Assembly (NCBI GenBank): GCA_013697955.1
Contig: JACCVV010000016.1
Location: 20,757 to 84,756 of the forward strand
Reading direction: 5' to 3'
DNA length: 64,000 bases
Source: Tatlockia sp.
GTDB taxonomy: Bacteria > Pseudomonadota > Gammaproteobacteria > Legionellales > Legionellaceae
Shown here: positions 1 through 8,669 of the stretch, piece by piece
Numbering within the stretch: position 1 is the first letter of the stretch
How the letters are laid out: each line of letters starts with the position of its first letter
Made by a program: the position numbers and the translations under genes
Notes under the pieces: model-generated
The model's input: only the letters and a program-made list of their open reading frames with translations
The model's database searches: none
Told to the model about the DNA's origin: nothing

Positions 1-373
1 CAACTTCTGGTTGCGTAATTTGAACGACACCAGGCCAGTTAAGAATTGCAGTCAGGGTTAAATCATTTGCTATTTGTTTGGACTCTGCTAATTGATTACC
101 TGCTTTGATCAAACCAGCGACCAGACCTGCATTTATCGCTATTGGCTGATTTTCGGTAGTTAAATCTTGAAATTTAAGCTGACATTCCAATTTTCCACGG
201 CTTAACTTACCTCGCATAATAAGTCTCAGTGAGGTTTCTAAAAACCGAAATGCTTCTGGCAAGCGAAAAGAAACATCAAGGTAACGATGGTTAACCGATC
301 TGATTTCCCAGCAAAAAATTCCACTCTCAAATTGTTTCTGAATACGGGCAAATGCCGTCATGCTTTGCGTCAT
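1..373 (-). CDS. yicC: YicC/YloC family protein, C-terminus beyond window
   Basis: Reading the minus strand from an ATG at 373 gives MTQSMTAFARIQ, followed by a WEIRSVNHRYLDVSFRLPE-like stretch. This is the conserved N-terminus of the YicC/YloC family, whose members have been described as endoribonucleases or RNase adaptors. The frame stays open to base 1, so about 124 N-terminal residues are present and the C-terminal half is outside the window. It is divergent from rph, the arrangement seen in many gammaproteobacteria, which supports the call. The 148-base gap to rph should hold promoters for both genes, but I found no convincing hexamer pair in it. Confidence 0.85.
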   Translation of the reverse strand, partial: MTQSMTAFARIQKQFESGIFCWEIRSVNHRYLDVSFRLPEAFRFLETSLRLIMRGKLSRGKLECQLKFQDLTTENQPIAINAGLVAGLIKAGNQLAESKQIANDLTLTAILNWPGVVQITQPEV

Positions 374-521
374 AAAAGTACTAACTAATCCATGGTGGGG
401 CGACTATAACCTATATTTGTACAAATGCCTATATTGCATAAAGATACAGAACTAGCTTGCAAAGGTGCATAGTCTCATTGAAAGGTTTATACTCCCCCGT
501 TTTATTTTCAAGGAAAAGTTT

Positions 522-1229
522 ATGCGCCCCTCAAATCGTGAACCAAATCAATTACGACCTATAAAAATCACTCGCAATTTTACTAATCATGCTGAGGGTT
601 CAGTTTTAGTGGAATTCGGCCAGACTCGTGTTTTATGTAACGCCTCTGTGATTGATGGAGTACCCAGGTTTCTTAAGGGAAAAAATCAAGGCTGGATTAC
701 TGCTGAATACGGAATGCTGCCGCGCGCCACTCACAGCCGTTCCGAACGAGAAGCCAGTAAAGGCAGGCAAGGTGGAAGAACCCTTGAGATTCAACGCCTT
801 ATCGGGCGTTCACTGCGTACTTGTATTGATTTAAAAGCCCTAGGCGAAGTTACCATGACTATCGATTGCGATGTGATTCAAGCAGATGGCGGCACTCGTA
901 CTGCTGCAATCACAGGCGCTGCTGTAGCGATGAAAGATGCACTGAACTGGATGGTTTCTCGAGAAAAAATTCGTAAAGCACCCATTTTCAATTATGTTGG
1001 AGCTGTATCTGTTGGCATCTATCGTGGGCAACCCGTGCTTGATCTCGATTATGCCGAAGATGTATTAGCTGAGACCGATATGAATGTAGTTATGAATGAA
1101 GAGGGCCATTTTATTGAAATTCAAGGTACTGCAGAAGATAAATGCTTCACTCGCGATCAATTAAATAGCATGCTTGCTTTGGCTGAAGGCGGAATTTGTC
1201 AATTAATTGAAATGCAAAAAAATGCCTGA
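522..1229 (+). CDS. rph: Ribonuclease PH
   Basis: RNase PH is a phosphate-dependent 3'-5' exoribonuclease that trims tRNA 3' ends. The ATG at 522 follows an AAGGAAAAG ribosome-binding site and gives [16 protein letters not shown], the usual family start. A longer in-frame start at 465 would add 19 residues with no family resemblance. The product is 235 aa, close to the usual 238. The conserved core [19 protein letters not shown] contains the catalytic Asp residues and the phosphate-binding GGTRT motif. It is divergent from yicC, and yggS begins 15 bases downstream, so co-transcription with the next genes is likely. Confidence 0.95.
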   Translation: MRPSNREPNQLRPIKITRNFTNHAEGSVLVEFGQTRVLCNASVIDGVPRFLKGKNQGWITAEYGMLPRATHSRSEREASKGRQGGRTLEIQRLIGRSLRTCIDLKALGEVTMTIDCDVIQADGGTRTAAITGAAVAMKDALNWMVSREKIRKAPIFNYVGAVSVGIYRGQPVLDLDYAEDVLAETDMNVVMNEEGHFIEIQGTAEDKCFTRDQLNSMLALAEGGICQLIEMQKNA

Positions 1230-1244
1230 TTTTCAAAGATTGCT

Positions 1245-1934
1245 ATGACAATCGATTACAACCTGGAAAAAATCAGGCTGTTAATCGCCCAAACCTGTGT
1301 AGCTTGTCAACGCTCCCCAGCAGACATTCAGCTTTTGGCTGTCTCTAAAGGACAGTCAATCACTGCCATTCGTGAAGCTTATGCAGCTAAGGTTAGAGAT
1401 TTTGGCGAAAGTTATTTTCAAGAAGCGTTAGCAAAAATTCAGGAATTGAAAATTCCCAATATTCAATGGCATTTTATTGGCCCCATTCAAAGCAATAAAG
1501 CCCAGGGAATTGCTCAAAATTTCGCTTGGGTTCATAGTTTGAGTCGAGAGAAAATTGCAAACGATCTTGCTAAATATCGTCCAGTTAACATGCCGCCTTT
1601 GAACGTATGTCTACAAGTTAACCTGGATATTGAAGAGAGCAAATCGGGTATATTGCCACAGGAACTTAAGCAACTTGCTTTTCATGTTAATCAGTTGCCC
1701 TCATTACGCTTACGAGGATTGATGGCAATCCCCAAACCTTTGACAAAGGAAGAAGACCAATATGAAAGCCTCGCTCGTTTGCCCAAATTATTAAGCAAAC
1801 TTAATAAAGAACTCAATCTATCAATGGATACCCTTTCAATGGGTATGAGTGAAGATTTGATCGCAGCAATTCGTGCAGGCTCGACAATTGTGCGAATTGG
1901 AACAGCTATTTTTGGCGAAAGGCAAAGCAAATAG
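1245..1934 (+). CDS. yggS: YggS family pyridoxal-phosphate homeostasis protein
   Basis: This 229-aa protein has the single-domain alanine-racemase-like barrel of the YggS/PROSC family, which binds pyridoxal phosphate and helps keep its cellular level in balance. The PLP-binding lysine is in LLAVSKGQ (K35). Other family landmarks are the FGESYFQEAL segment, WHFIGPIQSNK, and SMGMSEDLIAAIRAGSTIVRIGTAIFG at the C-terminus, the phosphate-binding part. It sits 15 bases after rph and 9 bases before proC, a typical yggS-proC-yggT order. Confidence 0.93.
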   Translation: MTIDYNLEKIRLLIAQTCVACQRSPADIQLLAVSKGQSITAIREAYAAKVRDFGESYFQEALAKIQELKIPNIQWHFIGPIQSNKAQGIAQNFAWVHSLSREKIANDLAKYRPVNMPPLNVCLQVNLDIEESKSGILPQELKQLAFHVNQLPSLRLRGLMAIPKPLTKEEDQYESLARLPKLLSKLNKELNLSMDTLSMGMSEDLIAAIRAGSTIVRIGTAIFGERQSK

Positions 1935-1943
1935 GTGAATTAA

Positions 1944-2744
1944 ATGAACATTTGTTTTATCGGCTTTGGTAATATGGCACAAGCAATTGCTCAAAGACTC
2001 TGCAATCTTGATAAAAACTATCAAATTACAGTCACATCTCCTTCCCTTAAACATGGAACGAGAGATGATGGAATAATCACTGAGCCAGATAATTTAAAGG
2101 GAATCATAAAAGCCGATCTAATCATTCTAGCCGTTAAACCTGCAAAAATGGCAGAGGTGTTGACTGAAATAAAGTCAAAACTACCCGGAAGTTGTTTGCT
2201 AATTTCAGTTGCTGCTGGTTTAAAGCTAGATTGGCTTGAAAAACATTGCAACGAAGGCCAAGCTATTGTTCGCTCAATGCCTAATATTCCGGTGATGGTT
2301 GGAAAAGGCGCAACACCTTTAATTGCTAACCGCCATGTAAATGAACAGCAAAAACGCTGGGCTCAAGAATTATTTCTTAGTGCGGGAATTATTTCCTGGA
2401 TTGATAATGAAAATGACATCGATTCCTTTACCGCATTGTCAGGAAGCGGCCCCGCCTATGTATTTCTCTTTTTAGAAGCTATGATTGAAGCTGCCAAAAA
2501 ATTAGGCCTTAATCAGGATCTAGCCAAAAAATTTGCATTACAAACAACAGCAGGTGCAGTGGAAATGGCAATTCACTCGCAATTCCCAATCAATGAATTA
2601 CGCAAAAAAGTAACCTCTCCTGCTGGTACAACAGCAGCGGCGATAGCTATACTCGAGGAACAAGGATTTACAGAGCTGCTTTATGCAGCAATGAAGGCTG
2701 CTCAGGAACGTGCCAAAGAACTGAGCTTAAGTAATTCTATTTGA
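1944..2744 (+). CDS. proC: Pyrroline-5-carboxylate reductase
   Basis: ProC catalyses the last step of proline synthesis, the NAD(P)H-dependent reduction of pyrroline-5-carboxylate. The 266-aa product starts with a Rossmann motif ICFIGFGNMAQAIAQRL. It carries the family stretch ALSGSGPAYVFLF and the signature VTSPAGTTAAAIAILEEQG near the C-terminus. Length is normal for the family. It lies between yggS and yggT with gaps of 9 and 15 bases, so it is probably read from the same transcript. Confidence 0.95.
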   Translation: MNICFIGFGNMAQAIAQRLCNLDKNYQITVTSPSLKHGTRDDGIITEPDNLKGIIKADLIILAVKPAKMAEVLTEIKSKLPGSCLLISVAAGLKLDWLEKHCNEGQAIVRSMPNIPVMVGKGATPLIANRHVNEQQKRWAQELFLSAGIISWIDNENDIDSFTALSGSGPAYVFLFLEAMIEAAKKLGLNQDLAKKFALQTTAGAVEMAIHSQFPINELRKKVTSPAGTTAAAIAILEEQGFTELLYAAMKAAQERAKELSLSNSI

Positions 2745-2759
2745 ATTTGAGAGGCAAAA

Positions 2760-3335
2760 ATGTCAGGTTTTATTGTTGTTGGTCATTTTTTAGTAACCCT
2801 ATTTTTTAGTTTGATTTTGTTTTTGCTATGGGCAAGGGTATTTTTACGTTATTTCAAAATTAGTTCTTTACACCCAATTTCTCAGGTTATTAATCCTTTT
2901 GTAGATCCTTTAATCAGACCAATTGCCAATTTGTTCCATGAAAGAGGCAGAAAACCTTCTCGTTATGATTGGCCTGGCTTAACGCTTATTATCATTGTTG
3001 AATTCATTAAATACCTAATCCTGGGATTTTTACTTTACAAAACTATACTGCCCTTAGGCTATCTGATTTTATTTGTTATTACCGATTTAGTAGTTCAACC
3101 TTGTAATTTACTTTTTTACCTGATTTTAATTCGCGTCATTATGAGTTGGATAAGACCCAACTGGAATCATCCGCTTGAAGAAGTGATTAGAAAAATTACC
3201 GATCCCATTTTGGCCTATGGACGCAACATAATTCCAAATATTTCCGGTTTTGATTTTTCGCCCTTTGTGATTTTAATCCTTTTAAAGGTCATTACGCTTT
3301 TCATGACTGCTTCTTTACCGGTTCGGCTCATTTAA
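2760..3335 (+). CDS. yggT: YggT family integral membrane protein
   Basis: This is a hydrophobic 191-aa protein with two copies of the YGGT module. The first contains LFFSLILFLLWARVFLRYF followed by HPISQVINPFVDPLIRPIA. The second contains LLFYLILIRVIMSWIRP followed by HPLEEVIRKITDPILAYGRNIIP. Four or more membrane segments are expected. YggT-family proteins are linked to osmotic and ion homeostasis and to membrane organisation, but no precise reaction is known. The start at 2760 follows GAGAGGCAAAA and lies 15 bases after proC. Confidence 0.88.
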   Translation: MSGFIVVGHFLVTLFFSLILFLLWARVFLRYFKISSLHPISQVINPFVDPLIRPIANLFHERGRKPSRYDWPGLTLIIIVEFIKYLILGFLLYKTILPLGYLILFVITDLVVQPCNLLFYLILIRVIMSWIRPNWNHPLEEVIRKITDPILAYGRNIIPNISGFDFSPFVILILLKVITLFMTASLPVRLI

Positions 3336-3415
3336 ATTTAAAGCCAAGGAAGGCTTAAAAGCAAAATTATTGGATACGGCTATACTTTTGGAATAAGTCT
3401 CTAATTGGATAGCCC

Positions 3416-3979
3416 ATGAGGATGCGAATAGCGCTGGCTTTAGGATTATTTTCCTTATGCTTCAATGCAATGGCTGATGCCCAATCTTTTTATTGTGCAC
3501 AAAATCATGGTTATATAAATCTTGGTATGACGCCAGAGCAGGTTGTCGGTGCCTGTGGGCAACCTATATCAAAACAAGAATCCAATCGACCGGTAATGCA
3601 AAAAGTTCAGGTTCAACAGCTAACCTACAATAATATGGGAAGCGATAAAGTATTTTATGGCGTCTATGCTATCAACACAGGAATTAACCATGGGGCCCAA
3701 TTACAGGTTGACGTGGTGGATAATCGGGTTAGATCAGTGAACATAAATGGTTCAGGCACGAATGCCTTTTCAATTTGTGGAGGAGTTAGTATTCAGGCAG
3801 GTGATCCGGTATCCAAGGTTTATGGAGCCTGCGGGAATCCATCAATTGTAAACAATACTTTTATTAATCAACCCTTACAATCTAACTCCAAAACTTTAGT
3901 ATTGATTTACCAACCTGGGGAATATCAGTCGCCAATTACCTTGACTTTTGTTAATGGCAAACTACAATCCATCGAATAA
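3416..3979 (+). CDS. Secreted DUF2845-type protein with two internal repeats
   Basis: The 187-aa product begins with a signal peptide (about residues 1-22, ending AMADA). Two related halves follow: FYCAQNHGYINLGMTPEQV-GACGQP and FSICGGVSIQAGDP-KVYGACGNP. Each half has a conserved Cys pair, so disulphides in the periplasm are likely. This pattern matches the DUF2845 family as I know it; its function is unknown. An alternative start two codons downstream (ATG at 3422) would not change the call. It is followed 22 bases later by a small gene on the same strand. Confidence 0.7.
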   Translation: MRMRIALALGLFSLCFNAMADAQSFYCAQNHGYINLGMTPEQVVGACGQPISKQESNRPVMQKVQVQQLTYNNMGSDKVFYGVYAINTGINHGAQLQVDVVDNRVRSVNINGSGTNAFSICGGVSIQAGDPVSKVYGACGNPSIVNNTFINQPLQSNSKTLVLIYQPGEYQSPITLTFVNGKLQSIE

Positions 3980-4001
3980 TTTATTAGACTGAGATAAGTA
4001 A

Positions 4002-4298
4002 ATGAGTGAATCAATTGATGAAATTACCATTGCCTTTAGTGATGAAGGTGTAGAAACCACAAAGGAGCTAGGCAAACATGTTTTATCAAAAGGGGCATGG
4101 ACAACTATCATGTTCCGGTATCAGGATTGGGATAAAGTAAAACAGGTCTATGGTCCTGTAAAATATTCCATAAGACGATATCAAAAACGTAACAATCAAT
4201 ATTGGCAAAAATCCAAATTCAATATATCCAGTGAGGATCAAGCCCGCAAGGTTATCGAGGTTTTAACGGGTTGGCTAGCAGTAGATAAGATTGATTAG
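4002..4298 (+). CDS. Small conserved-looking protein of unknown function
   Basis: This 98-aa soluble protein has no signal peptide. It starts MSESIDEITIAFSDEG and ends VIEVLTGWLAVDKID. It is rich in charged and aromatic residues, including IRRYQKRNNQYWQKSKFNI in the middle. I do not recognise a family. It follows the DUF2845-type gene by 22 bases and is followed at once by a hairpin that could end transcription, so the two are probably co-transcribed. Base composition matches its neighbours. Confidence 0.6.
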   Translation: MSESIDEITIAFSDEGVETTKELGKHVLSKGAWTTIMFRYQDWDKVKQVYGPVKYSIRRYQKRNNQYWQKSKFNISSEDQARKVIEVLTGWLAVDKID

Positions 4299-4310
4299 TG
4301 AAGCCCCAAT

Positions 4311-4336
4311 CTCTCCCACCACTTTGGTTGGGAGAG
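4311..4336 (+). terminator. Candidate terminator hairpin
   Basis: CTCTCCCA and TGGGAGAG pair in a stem with a short loop, followed by TTTATTA. The stem is good but the T-run is short. It lies 13 bases after the stop codon of the 98-aa gene and before the efflux operon, a sensible position. Confidence 0.5.
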
Positions 4337-4459
4337 TTTATTACCTCTTAGTCAGTCTTTTTTCATCAATATGTAGACTGAATTCTTAATAACCCAAATT
4401 TTGAATTTTCGCTCAAGCTGATTTATAATCTACCGTTACTTTCTCAAGGCCTCTTTTGA

Positions 4460-5509
4460 ATGAAATATCGCTTAATCGCCTTTTTAATAATCCCATTGAT
4501 CTTTGTGTTTACTAGTTATTTATATATCTCTCATCAAAAAACCAAGTCTAAATCAAGCGAACCGAAAGCAATTGTAGTCGAAACTGCTCCTGTGACTGAA
4601 AAAATTTTATCTGAACATTTCCAAACTATAGGAAGTTTGGCCAGTATGGATAATATCGATATCAGTTCTGAATTAGCAGGGCAAATTGCGGGAATCTACT
4701 TTACGCCCGGAGCCTGGGTTAAAAAAGGTACTCTATTAATTCAATTGGATGACACCGTTTTAAAAAGCCAGCTTGCAAGCGCTGAAGCAAATTTACTTTT
4801 GAGTGAAACTAATTATAAGCGCACCAAAGAATTAGCAAAAAGAAGTGTTGCTTCCGAGCAAGCCTTGGATAAAACGTCGGCAGATCTACAAGAAAACCAG
4901 AATACGGTGAAGGTAAAAAAAGCACAACTGGAAAAATTAAGCCTGCGCGCGCCTTTTTCTGGAACCTTAGGCTCAAAGCAAGTAAGCGTCGGACAATATG
5001 TAAGAATAGGACAACCACTGGTTCGATTGGTTGCTAATCAAAAACTTCGAGTCGAATACCACTTACCTGAACGATATTCATCCAAGTTGCAACTTGGACA
5101 AACCGTTAAAGTGCGTTCAGATGCCTTTCCCAATAGAACTTATGTAGGCGTGATTAATTATATTGATCCAGCTGTTGATAAAGAAACCAGGACTATTGCA
5201 GTGGAAGCCTTAATAAATAATCAGGAACGATTATTATCTGCCGGTTTGTTTGTAAGAGTTAGCCATCAATTTGGTGACAGAAGGATGCGCCTTCTTGTAC
5301 CAGAGGAAAGTTTAATTCCTACTATTAATGGTCAGAAAATTTTTGTTTTACGCGGAAAAAAGGCAGTAGCGATTAAAGTTGAAACTGGTGCACACCATGC
5401 TTCAATGACGGAAATTTGTAGTGGTTTAAAGCCGAGCGATACCGTCATCATTCGCGGCCAACACAAGTTAAAAGAAGGCAGTCGAGTAATTAATGTACAT
5501 TCAGGGTAG
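4460..5509 (+). CDS. RND efflux periplasmic adaptor (membrane fusion protein)
   Basis: The 349-aa product has an N-terminal membrane anchor (about residues 4-23) with no lipobox Cys. A lipoyl/barrel-sandwich half follows, with ISSELAGQIAGIYFTPGAWVKKG. Next come an alpha-hairpin coiled coil (about residues 95-150) and the second lipoyl half, LRAPFSGTLGSKQVSVGQYV. This is the standard order of MexA/AcrA-type adaptors, which connect an inner-membrane RND pump to an outer-membrane channel. The pump gene starts 7 bases downstream. No outer-membrane factor gene is next to it, so a shared TolC-like channel is inferred. Confidence 0.9.
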   Translation: MKYRLIAFLIIPLIFVFTSYLYISHQKTKSKSSEPKAIVVETAPVTEKILSEHFQTIGSLASMDNIDISSELAGQIAGIYFTPGAWVKKGTLLIQLDDTVLKSQLASAEANLLLSETNYKRTKELAKRSVASEQALDKTSADLQENQNTVKVKKAQLEKLSLRAPFSGTLGSKQVSVGQYVRIGQPLVRLVANQKLRVEYHLPERYSSKLQLGQTVKVRSDAFPNRTYVGVINYIDPAVDKETRTIAVEALINNQERLLSAGLFVRVSHQFGDRRMRLLVPEESLIPTINGQKIFVLRGKKAVAIKVETGAHHASMTEICSGLKPSDTVIIRGQHKLKEGSRVINVHSG

Positions 5510-5516
5510 ATGATAA

Positions 5517-8500
5517 GTGAAATTTCCAGAACGATTTATCCAGCGACCTGTGTTTACCCTCGTTTTCACTCTCATCCTGGTGATAGCCGGTTTGATTAAC
5601 TTTGAGAAATTGCCGCTTCGTCATTTACCTAACATTGATAAACCTGTTATTCACATTTCCACCGATTTTGATGGTGCAAGTCCTGAATTAGTTGAAAAAG
5701 AGATCACCATTCCTATAGAAAATGCAATTTCAGGGATTTCAGGCATCGATTCGCTGCGTTCAACCAGCCTTCTTGGCAAAAGTCGTATTAATATCGATTT
5801 TCAGTTAGGCGTTGAAGTCAACGAAGCGTTAAGCGACATTCGCAATAAGCTTTCTGCCGTCCAGGGTAAGCTTCCAAAAGACATCCATCCGCCCACCGTG
5901 AGTAAAAATGATGCGGATGCAAATCCTGTCGCCGTTATCGGTTTTAGCGATAAATCAAAAACACCCTTGGAAATAACGGATTATGTAACTCGTAATATCA
6001 AGCCTATTTTGCAGGAAATCAAAGGGGTCGGCGAAGTTACCTTCCACGGCGGGCGAGATTACGCGGTTAAGATTGCTCTCGATCCGGTGCGAATGGCCGC
6101 ACATCAAGTTACAGTTGCGCAAATAAAAAATGCACTTATACAACAAAACATTGATGTTCCAAGCGGCCAGATTAAAAGCGCCAACCGTTATTATACCGTT
6201 GTCACACATGCCCGTTTGCAAGAGGCCAAACACTTTGCCGATCTGGTGATTTCGCACCAAAATAATCAACTTATACGGTTAGCAGAAGTGGCAAGGGTAA
6301 GTGTAGCCAGCGAAAATGAAGATAATCTATTAAGAATTAATGGCAAGCCGGCAGTTGGTTTAGCAATACTTGCCCAATCTACAGCAAACCCGGTTGAAGT
6401 TGCCGCTGCTGTAAAAAAAATAATCAGCTCACTACGGCCTAATTTGCCGCCAGGATTTAATATTCAAGTGGTTTTTGACTCAACCCATTACATTAAACAA
6501 TCCATTCATGAAGTTTATAAAACCTTTATAGAAGCTGTCTTCTTTGTAGGTTTAGTTGTTTTTCTCTTTCTTGGAACGCTTCGAGCCACCCTCATTCCCA
6601 TAATCACCATACCCATTTGCTTAATTAGTGCCTTTTGGCCAATGTATTATTTAGGTTTTGAACTCAATACGCTCACCCTTTTGGCAATGGTTTTAGCTAT
6701 TGGACTGGTTGTTGATGATGCGATAGTTGTTTTAGAAAATTGTCATCGCCACATGCAATCCGGCTTGAATGCCAAACAAGCAGCAATTAAAGGTTCTAAC
6801 GAAATAATTTTTGTCATAATGGCCATGACAATTACGCTAGCTGCTGTTTATGCGCCAATGGGTTTTGTCTCCGGTTTTACAGGAAAACTATTTTTACAAT
6901 TTGGAACCACGCTTGCGCTTTCTGTCATTATTTCAGGTCTAATAGCCTTAAGTTTAACACCCATGATGTGTTCGAAATTGTTGAAACATGAGGAGGGGCG
7001 TTATAGTCTGTGGCTGGATAAACATTTTGGAAGACTAAGCACTCGTTATCAGGAAAGCCTGGATTTTGCTCTTAGCCAACCCAGGCGTTTAATCAAATAT
7101 CTATCGTTTTTTTGCTTACTTGGCCTTTTTTGCTACATGCATTTAGGGGCTGAACTTGCTCCGATTGAAGATCAATCTTACATAATTGGACCAATTTCAT
7201 CCCCAACCAATTCGAGTACAGCTTATACCGATAAATACAGCCGCGAACTTGAAGCAATTTATGAAACCATTCCAGAGAAAGCTGCCTATTTAACTTCAGT
7301 TAAACCCTCCTCTGCTTTTACCCTGCTCAAATTAATTCCCTGGAACGAACGAAAGCGTTCACAAAAGCAAATTTCAAATGAGCTTTCTGAAAAAATGCAG
7401 AAAATTACCGGTGTAAATGTTTTTCCTGTCAGCCCTAATCCTTTAGGACACCGGGGTAGTAATAACTCCCAATTCAGTTTATCACTCCTTGGGTCAAGCA
7501 CTTATTCAAAGTTAAATGAAATTAGCAGCGAAGTGATTAAAGCTTTATCTGATGATCAAAGGCTCAGGCATGTAAAAAACAATCTGGCTCTTGATAGCGA
7601 GCAAATCGACATTGAGATTGATAGGCAGCTTGCCGCAGATTTACACGTTAACCTAGCTGATGTTGCCGAACTTCTTTCAACTATGCTGGGCGGCTCTAAT
7701 CCGGTTAACTTCAATTACGATGGTCAATCCTATAAAGTGGTTTTGCAATTACAGCAATCAGAGCGCCGGGATGTTTCCGTCTTAAATAAGCTATATGTAA
7801 AAAGTGGACGCGGGCGCATGATTCCCCTCTCTACCCTCATTAAAATCAACAATACGATTGGACCTGACAGCCTTCCCCATTTAAACCGTCTACGTTCGGC
7901 CAATATAACCGCAGAATTGTCCCCTGGAACTCATATTAATGAAGTCATTAAAGATGTTAAAAAGCTGATGAAGGAAAAACTTCCTGAAGATGTTCAATAT
8001 CGGTTTATAGGCTCAGTGAAAGATTACATTGAATCATCCAACAGTAGTCTTTATGCCTTTTTACTTGCCCTGCTTTTTATTTATCTAGTTTTGGCTGCAC
8101 AATTTGAATCCTTTACCGATCCGCTGATTGTGCTCTTTTCGGTTCCCTTATGCCTGGTTGGAGCCGTGTCTGCCCTTTATATATTTGGCGAAAATTTATC
8201 AATTTACACCAATATTGGAATGGTGACTTTAATAGGATTGATAACCAAACATGGCATCATGATTACCGAGTTTGCCAATAAACAGCTACGACTAGGCAAG
8301 AGCCGACGCGAGGCGGTCATAGAAAGTGCTCGAATTCGCTTAAGGCCAATTTTAATGACCACGTTAGCAATGGTTTTAGGGGCTCTTCCCCTAGCTATGG
8401 CCACTGGCGCAGGAGGCGAAAGCCGGCGACAACTTGGATTGGTTATTAGCTGTGGAATGACTTTCGGCACCGTTTTTTCTCTCTATGTAGTTCCTTTTGC

Positions 8501-8591
8501 ATATTTGTTAATTTCCAGGCGTAAGACCTTGATTCAAGGGAATGATGATGAAATATCTTTGAGTGCTAATCCCGTGGTGAAAATTGCCTAG
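5517..8591 (+). CDS. RND family multidrug efflux permease (HAE1-type)
   Basis: This 1024-aa inner-membrane proton/drug antiporter has the usual AcrB-like layout of twelve membrane segments and two large periplasmic loops. The N-terminus reads FPERFIQRPVFTLVFTLIL. The proton-relay motif of TM4 is present as GLVVDDAIVVLENCHRH, with both Asp residues. The second-half motif GLITKHGIMITEFAN also fits the family. It starts with GTG 7 bases after the adaptor gene, so the two form an operon. Lack of heavy-metal RND motifs suggests drugs, dyes or lipids as substrates; the actual substrate cannot be read from the sequence. Confidence 0.92.
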   Translation: MKFPERFIQRPVFTLVFTLILVIAGLINFEKLPLRHLPNIDKPVIHISTDFDGASPELVEKEITIPIENAISGISGIDSLRSTSLLGKSRINIDFQLGVEVNEALSDIRNKLSAVQGKLPKDIHPPTVSKNDADANPVAVIGFSDKSKTPLEITDYVTRNIKPILQEIKGVGEVTFHGGRDYAVKIALDPVRMAAHQVTVAQIKNALIQQNIDVPSGQIKSANRYYTVVTHARLQEAKHFADLVISHQNNQLIRLAEVARVSVASENEDNLLRINGKPAVGLAILAQSTANPVEVAAAVKKIISSLRPNLPPGFNIQVVFDSTHYIKQSIHEVYKTFIEAVFFVGLVVFLFLGTLRATLIPIITIPICLISAFWPMYYLGFELNTLTLLAMVLAIGLVVDDAIVVLENCHRHMQSGLNAKQAAIKGSNEIIFVIMAMTITLAAVYAPMGFVSGFTGKLFLQFGTTLALSVIISGLIALSLTPMMCSKLLKHEEGRYSLWLDKHFGRLSTRYQESLDFALSQPRRLIKYLSFFCLLGLFCYMHLGAELAPIEDQSYIIGPISSPTNSSTAYTDKYSRELEAIYETIPEKAAYLTSVKPSSAFTLLKLIPWNERKRSQKQISNELSEKMQKITGVNVFPVSPNPLGHRGSNNSQFSLSLLGSSTYSKLNEISSEVIKALSDDQRLRHVKNNLALDSEQIDIEIDRQLAADLHVNLADVAELLSTMLGGSNPVNFNYDGQSYKVVLQLQQSERRDVSVLNKLYVKSGRGRMIPLSTLIKINNTIGPDSLPHLNRLRSANITAELSPGTHINEVIKDVKKLMKEKLPEDVQYRFIGSVKDYIESSNSSLYAFLLALLFIYLVLAAQFESFTDPLIVLFSVPLCLVGAVSALYIFGENLSIYTNIGMVTLIGLITKHGIMITEFANKQLRLGKSRREAVIESARIRLRPILMTTLAMVLGALPLAMATGAGGESRRQLGLVISCGMTFGTVFSLYVVPFAYLLISRRKTLIQGNDDEISLSANPVVKIA

Positions 8592-8604
8592 TCATTTTTT
8601 GATT

Positions 8605-8637
8605 CTTAATATTACCTTAATTCTAATCATATAAAAT
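8605..8637 (+). promoter_or_regulatory. Tandem PmrA-type box plus -10 element before the F-box/ankyrin gene
   Basis: CTTAATATT (8605-8613) and CTTAATTCT (8616-8624) are separated by 2 bases. The Legionella PmrA consensus is cTTAATatT repeated with a 2-base gap, so the first half is exact and the second has two mismatches. A -10-like TAAAAT (8632-8637) follows after 7 bases, and the ATG of the effector-like gene is at 8670. PmrA is known to control many Dot/Icm effector genes directly. Binding here is inferred. Confidence 0.72.
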
Positions 8638-8669
8638 AATCTTGGTTCTCTTATGAAAAGGCAAAGGTA

